Both the position numbers and the translations under genes were made by a program. Of a stretch of 64,000 nt of DNA, positions 35,375 through 44,057 are shown piece by piece. The stretch covers positions 1,684,501 to 1,748,500 of the forward strand of contig NZ_CP015125.1 in the NCBI RefSeq assembly GCF_001653755.1, given 5' to 3'. The notes beneath the pieces were generated by a model, which searched no databases, had not been told where the DNA came from, and worked only from the letters and a program-made list of their open reading frames with translations. The DNA is from Dokdonia donghaensis DSW-1. Lineage in GTDB: Bacteria > Bacteroidota > Bacteroidia > Flavobacteriales > Flavobacteriaceae. The first letter of the stretch is position 1. Every line of letters begins with the position of its first letter.

Positions 35375-36235
35375 CTAGCCTCGCTTCTCAAACTTACAAG
35401 CGACCCAATTATTGCGCTCATAGTTACTAACGAAGTAAAGTCCGTGTTCATTGCATTTTTCAGAAATAAGCGGAATATCTTCTGTATAAAATCCACTTAA
35501 TAATAAAATTCCATCTTCGGAAAGACAGCTAGCATAGGTAGGGATGTCACTTAGTAATATGTTGCGATTTATATTTGCGATGATGATATCATAATTTTTA
35601 TCACTAAGTAAAGATACTTCACCCTCATAAGTGGTGATGTGTTTACAGTTGTTACGCTCCACATTTTCTATAGTGTTAAGGTAGCACCAGTTGTCTATAT
35701 CTATAGCATCTATAGGTTGTGCGCCACGCATCTCTGCAAGTATAGCAAGCACGCCTGTGCCACATCCCATATCTAGTGTTTTCTTACCTGCAACATCAAG
35801 TTTAAGAAGGTGCTTGATCATCATATGGGTAGTCTCGTGATGGCCGGTGCCAAAAGACATTTTTGGCTCTATTACGATATCAAACGCTACATCTGTTTTT
35901 TTGTGAAAGGGCGCTCTCACGGCACACTTACCATCTACTTCTATAGGTTCAAAATTCTTTTCCCACTCCTCATTCCAGTTTACCTGCTCTATCTCCTCTG
36001 CACTATATGTGATTTTAAATTCTTGAGAATTTAAGATCTGTATATCATTGAGTAGTTTGTCAAACTGCACCTCACCTTCTGGAAACGCCTCTTGCTTCTG
36101 TATGTATGCAATTACACCAGTAGAGGTCTCTGTAAAGCTTTCAAAACCTGCGTAGCCTAGCTCTGCAATGAGAATTTCTGTAGCTGGGTCGCGTGGTTCT
36201 ATAGTAAATGTGTAGCCTAGGTAGATGGGAGTCAT
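35375..36235 (-). CDS. prmA: Ribosomal protein L11 methyltransferase
   Basis: The 286-residue protein has an N-terminal substrate-recognition domain with EQVNWNEEWEKNFEPI, a PrmA hallmark. The SAM domain carries PKMSFGTGHHETTHMM, LDMGCGTGVLAILAEMRGA and IIIANINRNILL (NPPY-like position). It trimethylates ribosomal protein L11. Its start overlaps the stop of the upstream subtilase gene by one base (TAATG on the minus strand), so it is co-translated with that gene. Confidence 0.95.
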   Translation of the reverse strand: MTPIYLGYTFTIEPRDPATEILIAELGYAGFESFTETSTGVIAYIQKQEAFPEGEVQFDKLLNDIQILNSQEFKITYSAEEIEQVNWNEEWEKNFEPIEVDGKCAVRAPFHKKTDVAFDIVIEPKMSFGTGHHETTHMMIKHLLKLDVAGKKTLDMGCGTGVLAILAEMRGAQPIDAIDIDNWCYLNTIENVERNNCKHITTYEGEVSLLSDKNYDIIIANINRNILLSDIPTYASCLSEDGILLLSGFYTEDIPLISEKCNEHGLYFVSNYERNNWVACKFEKRG

Positions 36236-37839
36236 TAGTTGTTTTTTTGTAAGTTGTATGTTGCTTCTGGGTCTATGGTGAGAAGTATAGATCCATTTAC
36301 ATCGGGCAAAAATACGGTTTCTGTATCGATGAGAATCTCTTCTTTTGCAGTAAAATCTACTCGGGCAGCTTCTCTAAATTGCTCATTTCTTATAAGTACT
36401 TTATAAGGAGCTCGTAAGCTAAAACTCCATCTTGTAAAGTTTTGATTTTCTACCAGCGTATAGCTGTCTGGTTGCAGCATCTCGTGTGTCATTTTTACTG
36501 CTCTTCCAGTGTGTAAAGACCCTGCGCCATAGAGCCCACGGAGCGGCTCGTTAGCCTTAATGTGATCTATGTTTGTAGCAGAGAGTTTTATAATGCTACT
36601 CATCTCATCTACAGATAAGTCATTGTTTACGGAGAGCATAAGACCTATAGTGCCGGTTACTAGTGGTGCTGCGGGTGAGGTAGCTTGATAAGGATTGTAA
36701 GCAATCTCTCCATTTTTTTGAAACTTGTAATACTGAAAGATATCATTGCCCGGTGCCACAATATCTACTGTGGCGTCAAGATTATTTGTAGAGCTTAAGT
36801 AAAGTCTATAGGTGTCTTTTGGGTCATTATTTGCAAATCCTCCTGTGCGGGAGAGGTGATACTGTTGTTTTTCGGCATAATATTTACCATTTTTTTCTTC
36901 TATGTTGAGGCCATCTTCTATAGTACCATATTTATGTTGCACACTACCCACAGATAGTACGTGCTCATAGGCTCCCGGGTATCTTAATTGTGTTCCGTTG
37001 GTTTTGCTATAAGGTGCATTATGGGGCACAGATACAATGATGGTCCCTAGATCTCGCATCTCATTAATTGCTTCTTGAGCGGTCTCATAATAGGTGCGAC
37101 TTCCCCAGCTGCAGTTTATGACTTTTACGCCGCTTCTTGCAAGTTCTAGAAGTTGATTAAACTCCTTAAAATCTCCATAGGTAGTAGTCTTTATGCTGCA
37201 ATCATAACATACACCTGCACCAGCATAGCTATTATCACCTTGCGCTGCAGCTATGGCGGCTATGTTATAACCGTGACCACCAGAGAGGCTGCTTTTTTTT
37301 ACCACTGTAAGTTTACCAGTAAACTCTGGGTCTTCTGGATCTACATATCCATCTGAAATACCAATGTGCACATCTGGTGAGCCCGTAGTGTAGTACCAGG
37401 CTTGGGGTACTCCAAGAAAATCATAATAATCAAATACAATCGGTGCTCCTAGATTTTGTCCTGTAGTACTTGTTACTCCATAATCATTAGGCTCATAGAT
37501 TTGTAATTTTTGAGCGGTAATACTTTCAGAAAACTCAAATATATCTGGAGCAATCATTTTTAACTCTTGCTGAAAGGCAGGTGTAGCGGCAATGGCAAAG
37601 AAGGTGCGCTTGAGCTTATCGCGAGTGGCATATTTAAACCCTCTTCTAAAAACCTTTACGTCGTGTTTTTCAAAAAGCGTTTTTAAACGCAAGTCATCTC
37701 CTGTATACGTAACAACAGAGTCTTGCGTTTGTACAGGTATTTCTATAGCATTTGATACAGTTCTTATATAAAATCTGTCCTCTTGTGCCGTAATGGTGTA
37801 AGAGAAAGCAATAAGTATGATGATGACTAGCCGCATCAT
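36235..37839 (-). CDS. Secreted S8 (subtilisin-like) serine peptidase
   Basis: The 534-residue protein has a signal peptide (LVIIILIAFSYTITAQE, cleavage near 19) and a pro-region of about 130 residues. The triad is visible: Asp in GISDGYVDPED (about 160), His in GGHGYNIAAIAAAQG (about 187), and Ser in QATSPAAPLVTGTIG (about 385). The Ser motif is TSPAAP rather than the classical GTSxAxP. Substrate is unknown. There is no type IX sorting domain at the C-terminus, so it is probably periplasmic. It is sandwiched in an operon between a coiled-coil protein gene (2 bp gap) and prmA (overlap). Confidence 0.88.
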   Translation of the reverse strand: MMRLVIIILIAFSYTITAQEDRFYIRTVSNAIEIPVQTQDSVVTYTGDDLRLKTLFEKHDVKVFRRGFKYATRDKLKRTFFAIAATPAFQQELKMIAPDIFEFSESITAQKLQIYEPNDYGVTSTTGQNLGAPIVFDYYDFLGVPQAWYYTTGSPDVHIGISDGYVDPEDPEFTGKLTVVKKSSLSGGHGYNIAAIAAAQGDNSYAGAGVCYDCSIKTTTYGDFKEFNQLLELARSGVKVINCSWGSRTYYETAQEAINEMRDLGTIIVSVPHNAPYSKTNGTQLRYPGAYEHVLSVGSVQHKYGTIEDGLNIEEKNGKYYAEKQQYHLSRTGGFANNDPKDTYRLYLSSTNNLDATVDIVAPGNDIFQYYKFQKNGEIAYNPYQATSPAAPLVTGTIGLMLSVNNDLSVDEMSSIIKLSATNIDHIKANEPLRGLYGAGSLHTGRAVKMTHEMLQPDSYTLVENQNFTRWSFSLRAPYKVLIRNEQFREAARVDFTAKEEILIDTETVFLPDVNGSILLTIDPEATYNLQKNN

Positions 37840-37841
37840 AC

Positions 37842-38354
37842 CTATGATTTTTTTATCGTAGCTATTTCTTTTTCGAGCGTTGCGACCTTGTCTAGTGCTT
37901 GTTCTATTTGTTTCTCTTGGTGTATGAGGTGTAGTGTGAGTTCTTCTATTTTTTTGAGGAGTAATCTATTCATCTCACCTAGTTCTATACCGTTTTTAAG
38001 AACCTCTTCGGTAGAGGGGATTTCTGGTAGATGCCCGTTTGTGTTTATGTAGTTCTCAATTTCGCGTAAGCGGGCTAAATCATACCCGTCTTCAAAAACA
38101 GTATCTGCCCATTCCTTTAGATCTACTTTTACAGAGCGAGCGTGTATGCGTCCGTTTACTTCTAGCTTATCTGTAGGCTTCTTTTTGCCTATGCCCATAT
38201 TACCACTTTTAGTCACATAAATGGCGTTGCTTTCTTTTTTGTTTTTAAAGAGAGCCAGTGATCCATCACGGTTTGTGGCAGTCTCACTAGTAGTTTGAGC
38301 AGCACAGCTTGAGGTGGTTAACATTATAAGTAGAGCGAGCGTAAGTATTTTCAT
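37842..38354 (-). CDS. Exported coiled-coil protein with fibre-like domain
   Basis: From the ATG at 38354 the protein has about 170 residues. A hydrophobic signal, ILTLALLIMLTTSSCAAQ, has a Cys in a weak lipobox context. The next block GNMGIGKKKPTDKLEVNGRI is a repeat-like unit seen in Bacteroidota fibre and tail-type surface proteins, followed by HLPEIPSTEEVLKNGIELGEM and a C-terminal coiled coil (about 125-168). Such proteins are abundant in flavobacteria, but their function is not established. A frame starting at 38432 would add 26 residues before the signal, which I reject. Confidence 0.78.
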   Translation of the reverse strand: MKILTLALLIMLTTSSCAAQTTSETATNRDGSLALFKNKKESNAIYVTKSGNMGIGKKKPTDKLEVNGRIHARSVKVDLKEWADTVFEDGYDLARLREIENYINTNGHLPEIPSTEEVLKNGIELGEMNRLLLKKIEELTLHLIHQEKQIEQALDKVATLEKEIATIKKS

Positions 38355-38400
38355 TACAATAAGATTTAGCTCTAAAATACTAATACCAATTGATATAAAA

Positions 38401-38437
38401 TAAAAATGCGCCAGCCGTAATGGCCAGCGCATTTTTA
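38401..38437. terminator. Bidirectional hairpin downstream of tpiA
   Basis: AAAAATGCGC at 38402-38411 pairs with GCGCATTTTT at 38427-38436, with imperfect CCAGCC/GGCCA pairing inside. On the minus strand it follows the tpiA stop by 24 bp and ends in T's. Confidence 0.8.
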
Positions 38438-38460
38438 TTTATGATAAAATGTGGCTGCTT

Positions 38461-39213
38461 TTAAGCAAAAGCATTTACAATTTCAAAAAAGTCATCTGCC
38501 TTAAGCGATGCGCCACCTATGAGGCCTCCATCTACGTCTGGCTTGCCAAAAATCTCTTTTGCATTACCAGGTTTTACAGATCCTCCGTAAAGTATAGTTA
38601 CATTTTCTGCTACTTCTTCGTTATAGGTCTCTGCAACTGTTTTTCTTATAAATGCGTGCATATCTTGTGCCTGCTCTGGTGAGGCAGTCTCTCCTGTACC
38701 TATTGCCCATACTGGCTCATATGCTAGTACGATACTAGACCAAGCCGAAGCATCAAGGTGAAAAAGTGCGTTTTTAAGCTGGCTCTCTACAACCTCTTCT
38801 TGGTTGCCAGCCTTGCGATCTTCTAGCTCTTCTCCAAAACAAAATATCACTCGCATCTCGTTTTCAAGGGCAGCATTTACCTTTTCTGTAAGAAGCTCAT
38901 CTCCTTCATTAAAATAAGCACGACGCTCGCTATGACCTAAAATTACTGTATTTACCCCCACACTTTTAAGCATAGCTGCAGAAATCTCACCAGTGTAAGC
39001 TCCACTTTTTGCCTGGTGCATATTTTGTGCGGCTACTGTGATGTTACTATCGCTTAGACTCTCAAAGGCGCTATGTAAATTAATGTATGTAGGAGCAATA
39101 ATAACCTCTGCATCACCATTATTTACTTTGCGTTTTAAGTCTGTGATGAGACCAGCTGTGGCAGCAAGATCATTGTTCATTTTCCAGTTTCCGGCAACGA
39201 TGTGTTTTCTCAT
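38461..39213 (-). CDS. tpiA: Triose-phosphate isomerase
   Basis: The 250-residue TIM barrel has AGNWKMN (catalytic Lys), VILGHSERRAYF (catalytic His), VLAYEPVWAIGTG (catalytic Glu) and ILYGGSVKPGNAKEI (phosphate loop). It interconverts dihydroxyacetone phosphate and glyceraldehyde 3-phosphate. All catalytic residues are present, and length is normal. A 199-bp gap upstream holds a palindrome copy and separates it from the permease gene. Confidence 0.98.
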   Translation of the reverse strand: MRKHIVAGNWKMNNDLAATAGLITDLKRKVNNGDAEVIIAPTYINLHSAFESLSDSNITVAAQNMHQAKSGAYTGEISAAMLKSVGVNTVILGHSERRAYFNEGDELLTEKVNAALENEMRVIFCFGEELEDRKAGNQEEVVESQLKNALFHLDASAWSSIVLAYEPVWAIGTGETASPEQAQDMHAFIRKTVAETYNEEVAENVTILYGGSVKPGNAKEIFGKPDVDGGLIGGASLKADDFFEIVNAFA

Positions 39214-39305
39214 TATGTATATTTTTTGGCGCTAGGGTAGTAGCTTGTTAATTGTATTTGATGGTAGATGAGTTTATCAAAGTGATTAATAAGGGTTGTT
39301 ATTAC

Positions 39306-39319
39306 GCTTTCGCGAAAGC
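39306..39319. repeat. Iterated palindrome, exact copy 10 (intergenic, 18-bp form)
   Basis: Symmetric from 39304 to 39321, in the gap upstream of tpiA. Confidence 0.95.
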
Positions 39320-39412
39320 GTACTCATCATAACAAATATAACACCCGCAATTGAAGTTTGGGGTGCGGTTACCGTAGTTTTCACGATACCGTTTTCGTAA
39401 GGTGGCGGTGTC

Positions 39413-40489
39413 TTATCCCAGTTTTACTTTTGGGTCTAGCCATTTATATATAAAGTCTACTAAGATGTTAATGATAACAAATAGGGTTGCAATCACCAGT
39501 ACAGCTCCCATAATAATAGGAAGATCTAAGGTGTTGAGCGCATCTACTATCTCTTTACCTAGCCCATTCCACCCGAAGATATATTCTACAAAAACGGCAC
39601 CGGCTAGCATAGATGCAAACCACCCAGAAATAGCAGTTACAACCGGGTTGAGCGCATTTTTAATAGCGTGGTTTTTAATAATCTGGTAGGTGCTAAGTCC
39701 CTTTGCACGGGCGGTACGTATGTACTCTTGATTATATACTTCAAGAAGTGAGTTGCGCATAAGTTGTATGACAACTGCTAGTGGTCGTATGCCTAAAACG
39801 ACGGCTGGTAATATGAGGTTTTTCCAGCGTATGTGTACCTCTTCGCCAAAATCATCCATCTCATACAGGCTACCCGTCATATTAAGATTAGTAAAGGAGT
39901 GCAATGCATAGCCAAATAGCCAAGCAAACAAAATAGCACTAAAAAAACTAGGGACACTCATCCCTAGGGTGCTCACAATCTGTATGGTCTTATCTACCCA
40001 AGTGTCCCTCATTTGCGCCGAAATAATACCGAGTATAATCCCAATAACTATCGCTATAAGTATGGCGCTTACGGCCAGTACAATAGTGTTAGGTAGCGTT
40101 TCTGCAATAACTTGAGTGACCGGTTTACCCGTTTTCTGAAAGCTCTCTCGTAGGTAGGGGTATTTTAAAACCACAGTAGTGCTACCTATTGTAAATAGTG
40201 GAGTAGCGTTATACTTGCCAGAAGCTAGTGATGTGTAGTTTGTATCATCACTTGCGTGAAAAGATAATGGAGACAAGTCATTGAGGTAATACCCATACTG
40301 AGTACTTACAGGCTTATCAAAACCATACTTTGCACGCACCTTTGCTAGCTGTTCTGGGTCTTCATTTTGATCTAGCATCATACGTGCGGGATCACCGGGT
40401 AGTACCGTAAATAAAAAGAAGATAACCGTCACAACTCCCCATAAGGTGAGAAGTGCATAGCCTAGTTTATATATAAGTTGCTTAACCAA
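39413..40489 (-). CDS. ABC transporter permease, DppB/OppB type
   Basis: The 358-residue inner-membrane permease has the N-terminal segment YALLTLWGVVTVIFFLFTVLPGDPARMML, a large periplasmic insert, and six membrane segments. The EAA-type loop is EYIRTARAKGLSTYQIIKNHAIKNAL (two parts, about 270-295). The family imports oligopeptides or dipeptides with an OppC-type partner. No partner permease, ATPase or binding protein is adjacent, which is common in flavobacteria where these genes are dispersed. The start abuts the stop of the preceding gene with no gap. Confidence 0.92.
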   Translation of the reverse strand: MVKQLIYKLGYALLTLWGVVTVIFFLFTVLPGDPARMMLDQNEDPEQLAKVRAKYGFDKPVSTQYGYYLNDLSPLSFHASDDTNYTSLASGKYNATPLFTIGSTTVVLKYPYLRESFQKTGKPVTQVIAETLPNTIVLAVSAILIAIVIGIILGIISAQMRDTWVDKTIQIVSTLGMSVPSFFSAILFAWLFGYALHSFTNLNMTGSLYEMDDFGEEVHIRWKNLILPAVVLGIRPLAVVIQLMRNSLLEVYNQEYIRTARAKGLSTYQIIKNHAIKNALNPVVTAISGWFASMLAGAVFVEYIFGWNGLGKEIVDALNTLDLPIIMGAVLVIATLFVIINILVDFIYKWLDPKVKLG

Positions 40490-42232
40490 TTATTTTATGT
40501 CACTAGGAGTGAGTTTACCTTGTTTTATGGCGAGGGCATCCTCTAGAGTAATTACTTTGTATTGAAAATCATCACCAAAAAGTGCTTGTGCATACTCCTC
40601 AATAGTTTGTGTAAAACCCGCTTGAGCGCGTATAGTATTTACCTCTTCTGGGTTCTTTACAGGCCACATAAAATCACCAGAACCATAGTTTACTCCTTGC
40701 GTTCCATACACTTGTGGGAGGTCTTGCTGTGAGAGATGGCGATCTTCCATCATTGCAACGAGACGCATAGGTAACTCACCCTTTGCTCCAGCTTCCTTTA
40801 TAATGTCTAGATACGTATCTATTTTATTAGAATGCTGGATGACATACCAAGCGGCGGTGTTTGTAGGTTCTCCTACAATGCTTTTACCTGGGTATCCAGA
40901 AGTAGTAAGCACGCGCTCTATGCGTTGTAAATTTATGCTGTCTAGTAGTTCCTGCTGTTGCCATAAAAAGCCTTGTAACTCTTCTGGGGCTACACCTGCT
41001 TTTTTTGCTTGGGCTGTTCTCTCGGGACCTTCTGGTAAATACATTAGTTTGCGATACTTCTGGTCAAGATATGCAATACTGTCTAGCTCATACTTAAGTG
41101 CAAAGTCCATCTCTGGTTTACTGTTTTCTTGTGGTACAAGTCGTAGGTCTTCTGCATCATTATAATGCAATTTTTGGAGAATGGTTCCTTTATGCATACT
41201 CACAATACCGGGATTTGCACGCACAATAGTTTTAAGTACCGTCTCATCTGTAAAGAAAAATTTAAATGGCAATCTATTTTCTTGCACAAAAGTGTCTGCG
41301 GCGTCTTGGGCAGATGAGCTTAGCCCTATTACATTATACCCTTTGCGTATAGCCTCTTCTGTTATATTACGTATGTTGTAATAACCTTGCGCTTCTGTGT
41401 TGAGTAAGTTATAGGCAATGATTACGATTAGATTTTCTTTCTCAAGATAAGTAGTTGTATAATCCCTGCCGTCACGCTCTATAGTAAAGTCGTGCACAGG
41501 TGGTTCATATCCCTCGCTTGTTTGTACTACCTCATAAGATACGTATGTGCCATCTACCTCTGGATACCCTCCATCTGTAGTGATCACCTCTTCTTTACCA
41601 TCTACAAGAAAGGTCCATTGATACTCAAAGGTCGCCTCTGGTGCTCCTTCTGGTACCACCATACCCTCTGCAATATTAGACCCTACTTTGTATGCTCTAA
41701 AATCTAGCCACGGCAAGTGCTCAAGTACGTGCATACCAAAAAACATACATCCTAAAAATGATATAAAAACAAGCGATGCATTTATAAGTTTTGAGAAGAG
41801 TGGTTTAATGTGTTTCTGGTTAATTATTAAGAAAAGAATCAATACTAGAAGTATCACATCTTTTGCAAAAGACTCCCAAGGCACAAGCGGTATCGCATCG
41901 CCAAAACACCCACAATCTGTCACCTTATTAAAGTAAGCCGAGTAAAACGTGAGGAATGTAAAAAATACAATCATCGCAAACAGCAGCCACAAGGTGATTT
42001 TCTTTCTAAAACCTACGAGCAGTGCAATACCCAGTAACACCTCTACGACAACCAGTATGATGGAGATAAGCAGTGCATATGGAGATAAAAACTCTAGCCC
42101 TAACACCTCTGCGCTAAAATATTCTTGAAGTTTATATGAGAACCCAAGCGGGTCATTAAGTTTTATAAAACCAGAAAAAATAAACAAAGCACCTACTATA
42201 AAGCGTGCTATGTGTGTAAGTACCTTCATCAT
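40490..42232 (-). CDS. BT_3928-type DoxX/MauE membrane protein with C-terminal DUF6624-like domain
   Basis: The 580-residue protein begins with a four-helix DoxX/MauE-like unit (about 1-140; FIFSGFIKLNDPLGFSYKL, and CGCFGDAIPLVPWESFAKD with a Cys-Gly-Cys pair). A fifth span (about 150-170) and a thioredoxin-like domain (about 255-345, IVIIAYNLLNTEAQGY) follow. BT_3928 proteins usually end near residue 360-370. Here about 200 residues more follow, with SGYPGKSIVGEPTNTAAWYVIQHS, LPMRLVAMMEDR and QVYGTQ, features I associate with DUF6624. Function is unknown; the redox-like N-terminus suggests thiol chemistry in the envelope. Confidence 0.82.
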   Translation of the reverse strand: MMKVLTHIARFIVGALFIFSGFIKLNDPLGFSYKLQEYFSAEVLGLEFLSPYALLISIILVVVEVLLGIALLVGFRKKITLWLLFAMIVFFTFLTFYSAYFNKVTDCGCFGDAIPLVPWESFAKDVILLVLILFLIINQKHIKPLFSKLINASLVFISFLGCMFFGMHVLEHLPWLDFRAYKVGSNIAEGMVVPEGAPEATFEYQWTFLVDGKEEVITTDGGYPEVDGTYVSYEVVQTSEGYEPPVHDFTIERDGRDYTTTYLEKENLIVIIAYNLLNTEAQGYYNIRNITEEAIRKGYNVIGLSSSAQDAADTFVQENRLPFKFFFTDETVLKTIVRANPGIVSMHKGTILQKLHYNDAEDLRLVPQENSKPEMDFALKYELDSIAYLDQKYRKLMYLPEGPERTAQAKKAGVAPEELQGFLWQQQELLDSINLQRIERVLTTSGYPGKSIVGEPTNTAAWYVIQHSNKIDTYLDIIKEAGAKGELPMRLVAMMEDRHLSQQDLPQVYGTQGVNYGSGDFMWPVKNPEEVNTIRAQAGFTQTIEEYAQALFGDDFQYKVITLEDALAIKQGKLTPSDIK

Positions 42233-42279
42233 AAAAAAGCTTTGGTCGTTTTTAATATAGCTGTAGTCAGTAATAAATA

Positions 42280-42819
42280 TTAAGCCTCTCCTAAGTGTAT
42301 CATTGCAAATACTGCATAGTTTATCATATCTTGATAATTTGCATCAATCCCCTCAGACACCAGTGTTTTACCTTTATTATCCTCTATCTGTTTTACACGT
42401 AACAGCTTCTGCAATATAAGATCAGTAAGGCTGCTCACACGCATATCTCTCCAGGCCTCACCATAGTCGTGATTTTTATCCATCATCAACTGTTTTGTGA
42501 GTGCAATTTTCTCATCATAAGCCTTTACAGCCTCCTCAAGCTCGAGGTCGGGTTGCTCTACCACACCGCGCTCGAGATTTACTAGTGCCATCGCACAGTA
42601 ATTTATAATGCCTATAAACTCAGACTGCTGCCCCTCATCTACCTTTTGCACCTCGTTCTGCTGTAAGCCACGTATGCGTTGTGCTTTTATAAAAATCTGA
42701 TCTGTAAGAGACGGCAAGCGCAGTATGCGCCACGCACTCCCGTAATCCTTCATTTTTTTTATATACAAATCTCTACATTGAGTGATTACCGCATCATATT
42801 GCGCAGACGTATCGGCCAT
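42280..42819 (-). CDS. DUF1599 protein with internal duplication
   Basis: The 179-residue protein consists of two copies of one unit. Copy 1 has KKMKDYGSAWRILRLPSLTDQI (about 22-43) and copy 2 has DKNHDYGEAWRDMRVSSLTDLI (about 112-133); each is followed by a helix ending in a Lys-rich turn. DUF1599 is listed as a nucleotide-modification-associated domain and is likely an alpha-helical nucleotide-binding fold. I start at the ATG at 42819; a frame from 42921 adds 34 unrelated residues. It is divergent from folP, an arrangement common in Bacteroidota. Confidence 0.88.
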   Translation of the reverse strand: MADTSAQYDAVITQCRDLYIKKMKDYGSAWRILRLPSLTDQIFIKAQRIRGLQQNEVQKVDEGQQSEFIGIINYCAMALVNLERGVVEQPDLELEEAVKAYDEKIALTKQLMMDKNHDYGEAWRDMRVSSLTDLILQKLLRVKQIEDNKGKTLVSEGIDANYQDMINYAVFAMIHLGEA

Positions 42820-42938
42820 AGGGTTTCTTTTGATTTTTGGTAAATTTCGGTTAAAAACTTCAATATAAGAAATACCCCTTGCCTTATAAAGAGAGAAGTG
42901 TACTATCTTTTTGAAGCACACAATTTATGGTGTACTTT

Positions 42939-43020
42939 TGGGGGAGTATCCCGCTTTTTGTTGCAATTCCTCGCGGCGGTTGCACCAGCCAGCTGTGGGA
43001 TTTACACGGCAATCGGGGCT
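42939..43020 (+). repeat. Probable third member of a dispersed intergenic element
   Basis: Read on the + strand, this segment runs GGGGGAGTATCCCGC, then TTGTTGCAATTCC, an internal GC-rich part, GTGGGATTTACACGGC and AATCGGGGCT. The order of half-sites resembles the reverse complements of the elements at 51386 and 58543 but is diverged. It is clearly more GC-rich than the flanks and lies in the 291-bp gap between DUF1599 and folP. A small inverted repeat (AGACT/AGTCT, 43023-43038) follows. Confidence 0.45.
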
Positions 43021-43110
43021 AGAGACTAGAGGTAGTCTATACCTCGAGACTTTATAAGTGATACTACTGTATATAAATACCTAACTACATCTAAACAACG
43101 TTAATCTATA

Positions 43111-43944
43111 ATGACCATAAACTGCAACGGAAAGCTAATAGATCTCACCACACCAAAGGTAATGGGGATTCTCAATCTCACACCAGATAGCTTTTATGAT
43201 GGAGGAAAGTATGGTGATATAGATGCTGCCATAAGTCAGGTAGAGGTGATGCTTAGCGATGGCGCTACGTTTATAGATGTAGGTGCATATAGCTCTAGAC
43301 CTGGTGCGACAGATATTTCGGTAGAGGAGGAGGAGCGCAGGCTTATACCGGTGGTAAGGCAGTTAGTTACTACTTTTCCGGAGATTGTGATAAGCGTAGA
43401 CACCTTTCGCGCAAGCGTAGCAAAAAAAGCAATTGAGGCAGGTGCAGCTATTGTAAATGATATAAGTGCTGGGATGCTGGATGATGATATGATGGCTGTC
43501 TTAGGGGCATTACAGGTGCCTTATATAATGATGCATATGCGAGGGACGCCTCAAACTATGAAGCAACTTACCACTTATGATAATTTTCTTAAAGAGGTGA
43601 TGTACTACTTCTCAGAGCGAGTTGCAGTGGCAGAAAGTCATAAGATTAATGACCTTATTATAGACCCTGGTTTTGGCTTTGCAAAAACTACAGCGCAAAG
43701 TTTTGAACTACTCAATAACCTTGACTTGCTTAAGGCTTTTGAGCTGCCAGTGCTAGCAGGTGTTTCTCGTAAATCTATGATTTATAAAACTTTAGATGTG
43801 ACAGCAGATAATGCTCTTAATGGCACGACTGTTCTTAATACGGTGGCAATAAGTAAAGGTGCACGTATACTGCGAGTACACGATGTTAAGGAAGCTATGG
43901 AGCTGATATCACTCTCAAATGCTTTATCATCTCACTTGTCTTAA
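43111..43944 (+). CDS. folP: Dihydropteroate synthase
   Basis: The 277-residue TIM barrel carries VMGILNLTPDSFYDGGKY (pterin/pABA loop), FIDVGAYSSRPGATDIS, SVDTFRASVA, GAAIVNDISAG, DPGFGFAKT and LAGVSRKSMI. It joins pABA and hydroxymethyl-dihydropterin in folate synthesis. All signature loops are intact. In many Bacteroidota folP is followed by a diadenylate cyclase gene; here it is followed after 113 bp by the giant surface protein. SVDTFRASVA is encoded by a sequence resembling half of the iterated palindrome, which I regard as chance. Confidence 0.96.
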   Translation: MTINCNGKLIDLTTPKVMGILNLTPDSFYDGGKYGDIDAAISQVEVMLSDGATFIDVGAYSSRPGATDISVEEEERRLIPVVRQLVTTFPEIVISVDTFRASVAKKAIEAGAAIVNDISAGMLDDDMMAVLGALQVPYIMMHMRGTPQTMKQLTTYDNFLKEVMYYFSERVAVAESHKINDLIIDPGFGFAKTTAQSFELLNNLDLLKAFELPVLAGVSRKSMIYKTLDVTADNALNGTTVLNTVAISKGARILRVHDVKEAMELISLSNALSSHLS

Positions 43945-44057
43945 TGAGATAAGGTTTTATAACAATTGTAATTAATCTCCGTTAGGATACACAAAACCGC
44001 CTTTGATTAACAGAATTTTGGCAAAAAAATGCTATTTTTCACCTCTTAAACATATCT

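Noticed and set aside
38058..38071. TTTCGCGTAAGCG in the coiled-coil protein gene as a palindrome copy
   Set aside because: Two or more mismatches and no dyad symmetry.
43401..43418. CCTTTCGCGCAAGCG in folP as another palindrome copy
   Set aside because: It matches only one half well and encodes the conserved dihydropteroate synthase segment DTFRASVA, so protein conservation explains it.
43945..44057. A TTTG / TATTTTTC promoter pair ahead of the giant gene
   Set aside because: The TTTG candidates are 12 or 27 bp from the -7-like box, outside the usual 19-21 bp spacing, and the box itself has a mismatch.
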